In this document: piece after piece, positions 1-7,933 of the stretch | Numbering within the stretch: position 1 is the stretch's first letter | Layout: the number at the start of each line of letters is the position of its first letter | Source: Gammaproteobacteria bacterium | GTDB taxonomy: Bacteria; Pseudomonadota; Gammaproteobacteria; Nitrosococcales; Methylophagaceae | Assembly: GCA_028598975.1 (NCBI GenBank) | Contig: JAQRMU010000063.1 | Location: 1 to 46,659, forward strand | Reading direction: 5' to 3' | DNA length: 46,659 nucleotides | Notes under the pieces: generated by a model | The model's database searches: none | Told to the model about the DNA's origin: nothing | Seen by the model: the letters and a program-made list of their open reading frames with translations, nothing else | Position numbers and translations under genes: made by a program

Positions 1-84
1 GATATTGAAGGTTAGGAAAGATAAATTCTCATATCTATTCTAAATATAAAATTATGCACTAATAATTCTAAATTTAAGCGTTAA

Positions 85-107
85 TAGAGTGGTTTTCCCC
101 CACTCTA
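85..107. other. Hairpin in the left-edge non-coding region
   Basis: An 8-bp perfect inverted repeat (TAGAGTGG/CCACTCTA) encloses a 7-base loop. It can be extended by AT pairs with one bulge. No run of T follows on the plus strand, so it is not a clear intrinsic terminator. It may end an upstream transcript that lies outside the window, or sit in the leader of the next gene. The rest of bases 1-253 is AT-rich and I see no gene in it. Confidence 0.4.
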
Positions 108-151
108 ATTAAGGCGTTAGCATGAACTATACGCTTTGTTTTGTGGCGCTT

Positions 152-180
152 TTGACGTTGTGAATGATTTGGGATTAATT
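152..180 (+). promoter_or_regulatory. Weak candidate sigma70 promoter for the PQQ-linked pair
   Basis: TTGACG at 152-157 matches the -35 consensus at five of six positions. A 17-base spacer leads to TTAATT at 175-180, which is a poor -10 element. Position and spacing suit the gene starting at 254, but the -10 is weak and an activator could be needed. This is pattern matching only. Confidence 0.25.
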
Positions 181-253
181 ATCAAGGAATTTCCTGATTG
201 TGGATTAGGAAAAACATAGTATTGTGTTCGCTAGATTAAGAACGGAGAAGGAA

Positions 254-1048
254 ATGAAATTGATGAAAATATGGCTTTTTGCCCTTGTAACTCTTGTGAG
301 TCAGGCATCATTAGCAGATGTACTTGATGTTAAATTACATTATGTTGGTCCAAGCGATGGAAGTGTCTGGTTGGGAGTGCAACAAGGTTTATCAGAAGCA
401 AATTTACAAGGTCAGTTCTTAGGTCAGACATATAGTGTGCAAACTGTTACTGTCGATGAATTGGCTAAATTAGATTCTGTGACTGCGCTATTATTAGCAA
501 CGGATTCTGAGCAGATTTTATCTATTGCACAATCAGAGCAGTTTTCTGGTGTACCTGTATTTAATTTGAATTCAGGTGATGATGCATTGCGATCTGCATG
601 TGTGGCTAATTTATTGAGTATTACTGCCAGCAATAAAATGAAGCAAGATGCAGAGGCTCAAATGTTGAAGAAGAACCCTGAGTCAAACGCACATGCTCAA
701 GGCTGGCATGAGGACTTTAGAAAGTTCGCTGCAAGCCAACTGAATAGCCGCTTTACTAAGGCGCATGGTGTAATTATGGATGATGACTCATGGGCGGGAT
801 GGGCGGCGGTGAAATTGCTGTCAGATACAGTTGCTAGAACACAAAGTATGGATGCTGGTGTCATGTTGAACTATTTGAAAAATGATATTGCCTTTGATGG
901 TCAAAAAGGTGCCGGCTCTACATTTCGAGATACTGGTCAACTTCGTCAATTAGTATTGATGGTCGAAAATAAAAAAATTGTTGCCGAAGCGCCATTACGA
1001 GGTGTGAAAGGTGGTTTAGATAGTTTAGGTTTGAGAACGTGTAAATAA
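254..1048 (+). CDS. Periplasmic substrate-binding-like protein of a PQQ-dependent alcohol dehydrogenase system (short form)
   Basis: A secreted protein of 264 residues. I chose the ATG at 254 because GGAG lies 6 bases upstream and the product then begins with a type I signal peptide (about residues 1-21, cleavage after Ala-Leu-Ala); a GTG 30 bases upstream would only add a charged extension. The C-terminal third (GWHEDF at 150-155, MDDDSWAGW at 175-183, then FDGQKGAGSTFRDTGQLRQ) resembles what I recall of the TIGR03863 family, periplasmic binding proteins found beside PQQ-dependent alcohol dehydrogenases. Family members are usually about 350-400 residues. Here the segment after the NSGDDALR region passes almost directly to GWHEDF, so roughly 100 central residues seem absent while the frame stays open. 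The next gene, 12 bp downstream, belongs to the same genomic context. The ligand and role are unknown. Confidence 0.7.
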   Translation: MKLMKIWLFALVTLVSQASLADVLDVKLHYVGPSDGSVWLGVQQGLSEANLQGQFLGQTYSVQTVTVDELAKLDSVTALLLATDSEQILSIAQSEQFSGVPVFNLNSGDDALRSACVANLLSITASNKMKQDAEAQMLKKNPESNAHAQGWHEDFRKFAASQLNSRFTKAHGVIMDDDSWAGWAAVKLLSDTVARTQSMDAGVMLNYLKNDIAFDGQKGAGSTFRDTGQLRQLVLMVENKKIVAEAPLRGVKGGLDSLGLRTCK

Positions 1049-1060
1049 GGAATTATAAAA

Positions 1061-2014
1061 ATGAAATTAAAACAATTACTACTTTCATCATTGGTATTGA
1101 TGAGTACAACAGTATGGGCTGATCCAACGTATCGCTTATTTGTTACCAATGAAAAGAGCAATACAGTTAGCGTGATTGATTCACGTACAGGAAAATTAGA
1201 AACGACATTAGAGATTGGTGATCGTCCTCGTGGTATTGGCTTGTCGCCAGATCAAAAAACATTATATGTTGCAATTAGTGAAGAAAATGCGATTGCGATG
1301 GTTGATGTTGCTAGTTTAGAAATAATTGGTCGGTTGGAAGCTGGTGAAGATCCTGAAACATTTGATGTTCATCCTAACGGTAATTTGTATCTATCGAATG
1401 AAGATGATGCAAAGGCAACAGTTGTTAATCCTGCAACAGGTGAGATTCTTCATGAGATAAAAGTTGGCTTAGAACCTGAAGGTGTGGCTGTTTCTCCAAA
1501 TGGTGAGCTTGTACTAGTAACCAGTGAATCAATGAATATGGTACATATCATTGAGACGAAAGAGCATAAAATTGTGGCGAATATTTTAGTGGCTGCACGC
1601 CCGCGAGGTTTGGCGTTTAATAGTGATGGTAGCCTTGCCTATGTGAGCAGTGAGATTGGTAATGAAGTCGCTATTATTGATACTAAAACATATAAATTGG
1701 TTAAAAAAGTGAAAATTGATTTAGAAAAATCAAAGCCAATGGCACTGACATTAAGTCCTGATGACAAAGTGGTGTATATGACAACAGGTCGTGCTGGGAA
1801 AGTGGCTGTGTTAGATGCTCAAACACTAGAGATTATTTCAACGGCAGATGTGGGTAAACGTGTTTGGGGTGAAGTATTAAGCCGTGATGGTTCAACACTT
1901 TATACTGCAAATGGTGTGAGTCATACGGTATCTGTTGTTGATACGGCTACGAGCAAATCAACAATGGAAATTGAAGTCGGCAAATTCCCTTGGGGCTTAG
2001 CACTTGATGACTAA
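1061..2014 (+). CDS. Secreted YVTN-type beta-propeller protein associated with PQQ-dependent catabolism
   Basis: A protein of 317 residues with a signal peptide (about 1-20, cleavage after Val-Trp-Ala). The rest is about seven repeats of roughly 42 residues with the YVTN pattern: a V-x-V-I-D strand, T/G-turn and RPRGI or PxGVAVSPNG segments (for example residues 38-66 and 130-160). Length and repeats fit the PQQ-dependent catabolism-associated beta-propeller family (TIGR03866), which accompanies quinoprotein alcohol dehydrogenases and cytochrome c genes in the periplasm; its biochemical role is not established. It lies 12 bp after the binding-protein gene, so the two are probably co-transcribed, and a strong terminator follows. 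No dehydrogenase gene is visible; it could lie left of the window or elsewhere. Confidence 0.8.
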   Translation: MKLKQLLLSSLVLMSTTVWADPTYRLFVTNEKSNTVSVIDSRTGKLETTLEIGDRPRGIGLSPDQKTLYVAISEENAIAMVDVASLEIIGRLEAGEDPETFDVHPNGNLYLSNEDDAKATVVNPATGEILHEIKVGLEPEGVAVSPNGELVLVTSESMNMVHIIETKEHKIVANILVAARPRGLAFNSDGSLAYVSSEIGNEVAIIDTKTYKLVKKVKIDLEKSKPMALTLSPDDKVVYMTTGRAGKVAVLDAQTLEIISTADVGKRVWGEVLSRDGSTLYTANGVSHTVSVVDTATSKSTMEIEVGKFPWGLALDD

Positions 2015-2067
2015 TGTTTAGACCACTATTCTATGATGAATAACAGACGTTAGTTAAATAGAAAGAT

Positions 2068-2101
2068 AACCCGATAGTGACATGTCATTATCGGGTTTTT
2101 T
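2068..2101 (+). terminator. Intrinsic terminator after the beta-propeller gene
   Basis: A 15-bp inverted repeat (AACCCGATAGTGACA against TGTCATTATCGGGTT) with one G-U pair and almost no spacer is followed by a run of six T. It closes the two-gene PQQ-associated unit and separates it from the membrane protein-mpl-ubiX cluster. Confidence 0.9.
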
Positions 2102-2143
2102 ATTGCCCTAAAATTTTGTTGTTGATGACTAGCAAGGTATGAT

Positions 2144-2662
2144 GTGTTCATGAATATTGCCTTACGATTTGTTGATTTATGTCTCTTTAAAGCGGGTCCA
2201 TCTGATCTGCCTGTTTCCCAATCTTTGTTGAGGATCACGCTATTTGTTTATTTGCTTCTAGGCATTGCTGTTAATCAATTAGACAGTGACTTACATACAA
2301 GCTTATTTGTTAGTTTGGCGGATGTATTAGTGATGATGATTGCAACAGGATTATTACTTAAGCTACGAGGTTTTCAGGCACGCTATATTCAAACTCTGAC
2401 CGCTTTAGCAGGAACGGGTTCATGTATTGCCATTATTGGTATGCCGATCATTTGGTGGTTTTATCAAATTAAAGCTGAACTACAGCCGACAAGTTATGCC
2501 ATGCTATTAATGGTTGGCCTTATGTTCTGGAGCTTGATGGTGATGGCCCATATTTTTAGGCAATCACTTGAGATTAAAGCGAGTACAGCGGCAATGTTAA
2601 CAATTGCCTACACGGTGGTCACCTTGTTAGTGGCTGGCCTTGTTATGTCAGGAGTTGCCTAG
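2144..2662 (+). CDS. Hypothetical five-TM inner membrane protein
   Basis: I do not recognise the function. The 172-residue product has a short amphipathic N-terminus containing AGPSDLPVS, then five hydrophobic segments at about residues 30-46, 53-75, 84-106, 118-138 and 147-171. Loops are short and there is no catalytic motif or signal peptide. The GTG at 2144 has AAGG 6 bases upstream; an ATG at 2150 is the alternative start. Its stop codon overlaps the GTG start of mpl by one base, so translation of the two is probably coupled, which hints at a link with murein recycling or envelope homeostasis. That link is inference from position. Codon use resembles its neighbours. Confidence 0.7.
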   Translation: MFMNIALRFVDLCLFKAGPSDLPVSQSLLRITLFVYLLLGIAVNQLDSDLHTSLFVSLADVLVMMIATGLLLKLRGFQARYIQTLTALAGTGSCIAIIGMPIIWWFYQIKAELQPTSYAMLLMVGLMFWSLMVMAHIFRQSLEIKASTAAMLTIAYTVVTLLVAGLVMSGVA

Positions 2663-4020
2663 TGCATATTCATATCTTAGGAATTTGTGGCACATTTATG
2701 GGCGGCATTGCTTTATTGGCACGTGAGTTGGGGATGACGGTCTCCGGCAGTGATGCGAATGTTTACCCACCGATGAGTGACCAACTTGAGCAAGCAGGCA
2801 TTGAATTACAACAAGGCTATTTAGCAGAACATTTGCAACCAGCACCAGATTTGGTAGTGATGGGCAATGCTATGTCTCGTGGTAACCCTGCTGTTGAATA
2901 TGTATTGAATAAAGGGCTGCCTTATATTTCAGGGCCACAATGGTTGGCTGAAAATGTATTGCAAGATAAGTGGGTTTTAGCGGTATCAGGTACACATGGT
3001 AAAACATCAACAAGTAGTTTATTAGCATGGCTATTAGAAGATGCTGGCATGGCACCAGGGTTTTTAATTGGTGGGGTGCCGGGTAACTTTGGTGAAACTG
3101 CCCGTTTAGGAAAAACGCCTTTTTTTGTTATTGAAGCTGATGAATATGACACGGCCTTTTTTGATAAACGGTCTAAGTTTGTCCATTATCATCCACGTAC
3201 ATTAATTATCAATAATCTTGAGTTTGATCATGCTGATATTTTTGATGACTTAGCGGGAATACAAAAACAATTTCATCACCTCGTTCGTACAGTACCTTCA
3301 GAAGGTATGTTGATTACGCCTCCAAATGAGAGTGCTATTGAAAAAGTGATCGAGATGGGAAGCTGGACTCCGCAACAGACAATAGGCTTAAATGACGGCC
3401 AGCTACAAGCACAGAATATAAGCGATGATGGAGGCCAGTTTGATGTTGTCTTGGACGGAAAGATAGAAGGCTCTGTAAACTGGTCAATGTTAGGTATGCA
3501 TAATGTAAGCAATGCTCTTGCGGCGATTGCCGCCGCACGACATGTTGGTGTCACTATTGAACATTCTTGCGAGGCATTACATCGGTTTAAAGGTATTAAA
3601 CGACGGATGGAGTTGCGGGGCGAAGAGCAAGGCGTGAAAGTCTATGATGACTTTGCTCATCATCCAACGGCGATTGCGACAACCATTAATGGCTTACGGG
3701 CTAAAATAGGCAAACGACAATTAACCGCTATTTTAGAGCCGCGTTCTAACACTATGAAAATGGGTATTCACCAACACACATTGGCTGAATCATTACAGGC
3801 CGCTGATAATATTATCTTATTTGAAGAAGCAGAGGGCGGCTTATCATTAAGTGATGTTCAACACAGCCTAGGGCAAAAAGCGACAGTTGAAACCAGTATT
3901 GATGACATTATCAAGCGAGTGTGTGACGAAGCAAAAGAAGGTGATGAAATACTGATTATGAGCAATGGTGGCTTCGGTGGCATTCATCAACGATTATTAA
4001 CCGCATTGGCAAAACGATGA
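2662..4020 (+). CDS. mpl: UDP-N-acetylmuramate:L-alanyl-gamma-D-glutamyl-meso-diaminopimelate ligase
   Basis: Mpl is a cytoplasmic murein-recycling enzyme. It uses ATP to join the salvaged tripeptide L-Ala-D-Glu-mDAP to UDP-MurNAc, bypassing MurC, MurD and MurE. The 452 residues show the Mur ligase layout: an N-terminal UDP-binding Rossmann domain (HILGICGTFMGG at 3-15), the ATP P-loop GTHGKTSTSS at 110-119, the EADEYD motif near 158, a central-domain NNLEFDHADIF segment, and a C-terminal ligase domain with YDDFAHHPTA and LEPRSNTMKMG. LEFDHADIF and EPRSNTMKMG distinguish Mpl from MurC. Translation starts at GTG, overlapping the previous stop by one base. The end overlaps ubiX by 4 bp (ATGA). 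Length equals the usual 450-460. Confidence 0.97.
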   Translation: MHIHILGICGTFMGGIALLARELGMTVSGSDANVYPPMSDQLEQAGIELQQGYLAEHLQPAPDLVVMGNAMSRGNPAVEYVLNKGLPYISGPQWLAENVLQDKWVLAVSGTHGKTSTSSLLAWLLEDAGMAPGFLIGGVPGNFGETARLGKTPFFVIEADEYDTAFFDKRSKFVHYHPRTLIINNLEFDHADIFDDLAGIQKQFHHLVRTVPSEGMLITPPNESAIEKVIEMGSWTPQQTIGLNDGQLQAQNISDDGGQFDVVLDGKIEGSVNWSMLGMHNVSNALAAIAAARHVGVTIEHSCEALHRFKGIKRRMELRGEEQGVKVYDDFAHHPTAIATTINGLRAKIGKRQLTAILEPRSNTMKMGIHQHTLAESLQAADNIILFEEAEGGLSLSDVQHSLGQKATVETSIDDIIKRVCDEAKEGDEILIMSNGGFGGIHQRLLTALAKR

Positions 4021-4625
4021 CAGATAATACACAAATAGCACTGGCACTGACCGGCGCATCAGGTGCTCCCTATAGTCAACGACTACTTGAAGTCTTGTTG
4101 GGACAGGGCATTACTGTTCATTTAATGATCTCAGCAGCAGCGCGTATCGTTTTTTCTGATGAACTAGATTGGAAGTTACCGGCACGAGCAGGTGATGTTC
4201 AGAAAATGTTAGTTGAAGAGTTTCAATGTGATCCTGAATTATTAAAAGTATATGGCGAGCAACAATGGAGCTCACCGCTGGCAAGTGGGTCACATAAAGT
4301 TGGAACGATGATCGTCTGTCCCTGCACGATGGGCACATTGTCATCTATTGCTGTTGGTAGTAGTGATAACTTAATTAACCGTGCCGCAGATGTCATGTTA
4401 AAAGAAGACAGAAAGTTGATTCTGGTGCCGAGAGAAGCACCATTCTCAGCAATACATTTAGAAAATATGCTTAAATTAGCACGCTTAGGAGTCTGTATTT
4501 TACCGCCTAGCCCGGGTTTTTATTTTAAACCAACTCAGTTGTCAGATATTGTTGATTTTGTTGTCGCTCGAATTTTAGACCAAGCAAAAATTGATCACCA
4601 ACTTGCACCTCGGTGGGGTGAGTAA
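4017..4625 (+). CDS. ubiX: Flavin prenyltransferase
   Basis: UbiX attaches a dimethylallyl group to FMN, making the prenylated flavin cofactor that the decarboxylase UbiD needs in ubiquinone synthesis. The 202-residue flavoprotein opens with ALTGASGAPY (residues 10-19), the FMN-binding start typical of the family. It then shows CPCTMGTLSSIAVGSSDNLINRAADVMLKE, and VPREAPFSAIHLENMLKLARLG, which contributes to the dimethylallyl phosphate site. The late PPSPGFYFKP segment is also conserved. The ATG overlaps the mpl stop (ATGA), so translation is likely coupled. Later ubiquinone genes ubiE, ubiJ and ubiB lie on the opposite strand 7 kb away; ubiD is not in the window. Confidence 0.96.
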   Translation: MTDNTQIALALTGASGAPYSQRLLEVLLGQGITVHLMISAAARIVFSDELDWKLPARAGDVQKMLVEEFQCDPELLKVYGEQQWSSPLASGSHKVGTMIVCPCTMGTLSSIAVGSSDNLINRAADVMLKEDRKLILVPREAPFSAIHLENMLKLARLGVCILPPSPGFYFKPTQLSDIVDFVVARILDQAKIDHQLAPRWGE

Positions 4626-4661
4626 TTTACATTTGAAGAGTGAGTTATTTTTAAACTTGAG

Positions 4662-4667
4662 TATAAT
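4662..4667 (+). promoter_or_regulatory. Possible -10 element upstream of fhs
   Basis: A perfect TATAAT lies 32 bases before the fhs start codon, in the only gap (73 bp) between ubiX and fhs. No acceptable -35 hexamer sits 16-18 bases upstream, so it would have to rely on other contacts or an activator. Chance occurrence in AT-rich DNA is quite possible. Confidence 0.3.
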
Positions 4668-4698
4668 AGTCAAGAATTTTTAGTCAGCTGGAAAAATT

Positions 4699-6369
4699 AT
4701 GTCAGATATCGAAATCGCACAACAAGCAAAAATGGAACAAATCATTCCGCTTGCTCAAAAGCGTTTAGGTTTAGATCCACTTCAGCTTGATCCTTATGGG
4801 CATTACAAAGCTAAAGTGTCTTTGGATGTGATGAATGAGGTGTCTGATAAAACTGATGGTAAGTTAATTCTTGTTACAGCCGTAAGCCCAACCCCTGCCG
4901 GTGAAGGAAAAACAACAACGACAATTGGTTTAAGTGATGCATTGAACCGTATTGGTAAGCAATCAATGGTCTGTGTGCGTGAACCCTCAATGGGCCCTTG
5001 TTTCGGCATGAAAGGTGGTGCGGCAGGAGGTGGTTATGCCCAAGTTGTACCAATGGAAGATATTAATCTTCACTTCACGGGTGACTTACATGCAATTGGT
5101 GCGGCACACAATCTATTAGCAGCGATGATTGATAATCATATTCATCATGGTAATGCCTTAGATTTAGACAGTCGAAAAATCACTTGGGGTCGAGTGATGG
5201 ATATGAATGATCGGGCCTTGAGACAAGTTAATGTAGGCCTTGGTGGTGTAGGTAATGGCTTCCCCCGTGAAGATGGTTTTGACATCGTTGTCGCCTCTGA
5301 AGTGATGGCTATTTTCTGTTTATCAAGTTCATTGAAAGAATTAAAAGAACGCCTTGGCAATATTTTAATTGGTTATTCTCGCGATGGCACTGCTCGATTG
5401 GCTAAAGATATTAAAGCTGCAGGAGCGATGGCAACATTGCTTAAAGAAGCCTTAAAGCCTAATTTAGTACAAACATTAGAAAATAATCCTGCCTTTGTTC
5501 ATGGTGGACCTTTCGCGAATATTGCTCATGGCTGTAACTCAGTCATTTCAACCAAAATGGCGCTTAAAATGAGTGACTATGTGGTGACTGAAGCTGGCTT
5601 TGGGGCTGACTTGGGTGCTGAGAAGTTTATTGACATAAAGTGCCGTAAAGCAGGAATTAAACCTGATGTAGCTGTCATTGTCGCTACAGTTAAAGCTTTA
5701 AAATATCATGGTGGCGCGAATGTAAAAGCGTTAGTCAATGAAGATTTAATGGCCCTTGAGCAAGGTATGGAAAACTTAAAACGGCATTTAAGTAACCTGC
5801 AAGATCAGTTTACTTTACCTTGTGTTGTGGCGATTAATCATTTTGATCAAGATACAGATGCTGAGATTGAATTGGTCAAAGCAATGGTTGAATCATTTGG
5901 TGCTAAAGCCATTGTTGCAAAGCATTGGGCTGAAGGTGGGGCTGGTGCTGAAGATCTTGCTCAAGAAGTTATTGCCATGTTGGATGAGACGACATCAGAG
6001 TGCCAATTTCTGTATCAAGATAATGAACCCTTGCTCGATAAAATTACTGCTGTTGCAACAAAAATCTATGGTGCTAAAGATATTGCAATAGATAAAAAGG
6101 TATTAGCTAAATTAACCAAGTTTAGTGAAACGCATGGTGACATTCCTGTTTGCATGGCAAAAACGCCGTATTCATTTAGTGGTGATGCAACTCAATTGGG
6201 TGCAGTTTCAGGACACACCATTACCGTTCGTGATGTTCGATTATCTCGAGGTGCTGAGTTTGTTGTCGCATTATGTGGCGATATTATGACCATGCCTGGC
6301 TTGCCTAAAATTCCTGCGGCAGAGCGGATTGATCTTAGTGATAATGGTGAAATTAGCGGCTTATTTTAA
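4699..6369 (+). CDS. fhs: Formate-tetrahydrofolate ligase
   Basis: This cytoplasmic enzyme makes 10-formyltetrahydrofolate from formate, tetrahydrofolate and ATP, feeding formate into the folate one-carbon pool or, in reverse, recovering ATP from it. The 556-residue protein has the family P-loop [11 protein letters not shown] (65-75) and the conserved stretches [37 protein letters not shown] and [14 protein letters not shown], ending with [20 protein letters not shown]. Length is normal (about 555-560). The ATG is preceded by a weak purine-rich TGGAAAAA. Many gammaproteobacteria lack this gene; here, beside PQQ-associated genes, it fits C1 metabolism. It stands apart from ubiX by 73 bp and may have its own promoter. 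Confidence 0.97.
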   Translation: MSDIEIAQQAKMEQIIPLAQKRLGLDPLQLDPYGHYKAKVSLDVMNEVSDKTDGKLILVTAVSPTPAGEGKTTTTIGLSDALNRIGKQSMVCVREPSMGPCFGMKGGAAGGGYAQVVPMEDINLHFTGDLHAIGAAHNLLAAMIDNHIHHGNALDLDSRKITWGRVMDMNDRALRQVNVGLGGVGNGFPREDGFDIVVASEVMAIFCLSSSLKELKERLGNILIGYSRDGTARLAKDIKAAGAMATLLKEALKPNLVQTLENNPAFVHGGPFANIAHGCNSVISTKMALKMSDYVVTEAGFGADLGAEKFIDIKCRKAGIKPDVAVIVATVKALKYHGGANVKALVNEDLMALEQGMENLKRHLSNLQDQFTLPCVVAINHFDQDTDAEIELVKAMVESFGAKAIVAKHWAEGGAGAEDLAQEVIAMLDETTSECQFLYQDNEPLLDKITAVATKIYGAKDIAIDKKVLAKLTKFSETHGDIPVCMAKTPYSFSGDATQLGAVSGHTITVRDVRLSRGAEFVVALCGDIMTMPGLPKIPAAERIDLSDNGEISGLF

Positions 6370-6375
6370 ATGTAG

Positions 6376-6407
6376 CTCGGAGATACAGACTGTTCTGTAT
6401 CTCCGAG
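6376..6407. terminator. Hairpin terminator between convergent fhs and the SPFH gene
   Basis: A perfect 14-bp inverted repeat (CTCGGAGATACAGA/TCTGTATCTCCGAG) with a 4-base loop fills the 46-bp gap between two genes transcribed toward each other. Neither side has a long T run, so termination may be partial or the stem may protect mRNA 3' ends, but location and stability suggest a bidirectional terminator. Confidence 0.75.
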
Positions 6408-6415
6408 TTGAATGA

Positions 6416-7657
6416 TTATTTAGGCAAGCTTAAGTCTAAGGCTAAATCTTTAGCTGTTTTAACACTCAACATATCGATTAAAGCGGCTGCATTGCTACCG
6501 CCTTCACTGCTATCTGATGATATACCCATTTGAATTTCAGGCACCCATTTTTGTTTTTCAATTGCTTGAGCAAAGCGGTTCATAACAGCTTCATAGGTCA
6601 TCAATTTTTGAGCTAAGGCACCATCGGCTTCCATAACAAGTCGTTTATACTCACCATCACCTTCACCACGAAGAATTTGTTCCTGTTTATATTCAGCCGC
6701 TGCTAATTTCTTTTGTTCTGCTTCGAGCTTTTGCTGTTCAGCAACATCTACAAGTTGTTTAGCTTTAATTACGGCAACTTCTTTATTTTGCTCTGCCATA
6801 ACGACGGCTCTTTCTTTCTCTACTTCTTTTTCATATTTTGCCGTCATGACATTTGCTTTACCTTGTTCTTCAGCGGTAAGTGCATCTTGTTTAGCACGTT
6901 CGGCATTCGCTTTGGCGGTAATGATTGCCATTGTTGCTTCACGTTTAGTAGATATTTGGTTCAATGTTTTTTGTTCAAAGTTCCAATCCGTAATTTGGAA
7001 ACCATTCACAACGATACCGTATTCTTTTAAGTCGCTTTTCAGATGAACGGGGCGACCATCGTCACCATAGGTGATGACAGGTATATTTTTCACTACACGT
7101 TTGCCAGTGCTTTCATCAACGGTTGATATTTGCTTTAATTCTGTCTGGTATTTACCACCTGAAATTTGTTCACTGGCCCATTGGGTGAAGATACTCCGCT
7201 TTTCTGTATAGGCTGCTTCACTACTCATCAAACCTGCTGTTAAGTTCATGCCTTCTTCAGTTACGGTTTTGATAAGTTTGCTGGCAACACCGGCGTTGCT
7301 ACGAAAGGCTTTATGTAACGCTAACATGGTTTGTTCATCATTCGGTAATGAAAAACGCGCTTTACCGTATACCGTACCCGTACCACCATCTTGATAACGA
7401 ACATCAATACCCTGTTGATTCATACTTGATGTGCCACCATCATTGATTTTGTCGTAGTCATAGGTCAGTACATCACGGTACACAGTTGCAGTACCAAACC
7501 ACTTCATATAAATGCCGGGTGTGAACTTGACGAGTAATTTACCCGTAGGGTATTGCACGACAGTTCGGTTACCAGCGTCATTGATACCAGCAGACATGAT
7601 CAATAATACTATCGCTATGGCAATGATCATAATAGGAGGGAGAAACTTAGAGTTCAT
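6416..7657 (-). CDS. SPFH/Band 7 domain membrane protein
   Basis: A 413-residue membrane-anchored protein. One N-terminal TM segment (about 7-25) leads into a prohibitin-like SPFH region (about 30-250, including YGIVVNGFQITDWNF). An Ala/Glu/Lys-rich coiled coil (about 245-335, many KAxAE repeats) comes next, then a short tail with a Ser/Gly linker. Such proteins form large ring assemblies at the inner membrane and often regulate membrane proteases such as FtsH or organise microdomains. It is not an obvious HflK or HflC, because the usual pair and their motifs are missing. It lies 3 bp after the gene for a 71-residue coiled-coil membrane protein, probably a partner. This is the last gene of the minus-strand cluster. 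Exact function is unknown. Confidence 0.8.
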   Translation of the reverse strand: MNSKFLPPIMIIAIAIVLLIMSAGINDAGNRTVVQYPTGKLLVKFTPGIYMKWFGTATVYRDVLTYDYDKINDGGTSSMNQQGIDVRYQDGGTGTVYGKARFSLPNDEQTMLALHKAFRSNAGVASKLIKTVTEEGMNLTAGLMSSEAAYTEKRSIFTQWASEQISGGKYQTELKQISTVDESTGKRVVKNIPVITYGDDGRPVHLKSDLKEYGIVVNGFQITDWNFEQKTLNQISTKREATMAIITAKANAERAKQDALTAEEQGKANVMTAKYEKEVEKERAVVMAEQNKEVAVIKAKQLVDVAEQQKLEAEQKKLAAAEYKQEQILRGEGDGEYKRLVMEADGALAQKLMTYEAVMNRFAQAIEKQKWVPEIQMGISSDSSEGGSNAAALIDMLSVKTAKDLALDLSLPK

Positions 7658-7660
7658 TAC

Positions 7661-7876
7661 TTATTTTCCTTTTTTGAGATCGTTGATATCTTGTTGAATA
7701 TCACGCTGATGTGCACGTTCTTGTGCAATATTTTTATCAATATCGAGTACATCACTATCCATTTCAGCTTCTTCCAATTCTTGTTCTTTTATTGAAAGTC
7801 GTTTCTGTTTATTGAATACCTTAATGACATAAACGATGGCTAGGATTAGTAATATGGCTAATGCAACTTGTATCAT
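7661..7876 (-). CDS. Small membrane-anchored coiled-coil protein
   Basis: This 71-residue product has one N-terminal TM segment (about 3-20) followed by a highly charged helix (about 24-70) rich in Glu, Gln, Lys and Asp, likely a coiled coil facing the cytoplasm. I know no family for it. The start ATG at 7876 follows a good AGGAGC ribosome binding site. Only 3 bp separate it from the SPFH gene, so co-translation and a direct partnership, for example coiled coil to coiled coil, are plausible but inferred. It is convincing as a gene because of its ribosome binding site, tight spacing and membrane-protein composition. Confidence 0.7.
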   Translation of the reverse strand: MIQVALAILLILAIVYVIKVFNKQKRLSIKEQELEEAEMDSDVLDIDKNIAQERAHQRDIQQDINDLKKGK

Positions 7877-7933
7877 GCTAGCTCCTTTATTGTGGTGTTA
7901 CCTGAGAATAACTTGGGGCGAGAGGCATGAAAT

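Noticed and set aside
1-253. A partial upstream gene at the left edge
   Set aside because: Stops occur in all plus-strand frames and no frame has recognisable coding character.
1061-2014. Repeats in the beta-propeller gene as a DNA repeat array or CRISPR
   Set aside because: Repetition is at protein level with about 42-residue period and divergent DNA; no spacer-repeat structure exists.
5822-6091. An 89-codon open frame on the plus strand inside fhs
   Set aside because: It lies fully within fhs in another frame, is Leu/Lys-rich with no recognisable domain, and fhs is complete and certain.
6416-7657. Assignment of the SPFH protein as HflK or HflC
   Set aside because: There is no paired SPFH gene, no hflX or hfq neighbour, and the C-terminal coiled coil and tail differ from both.
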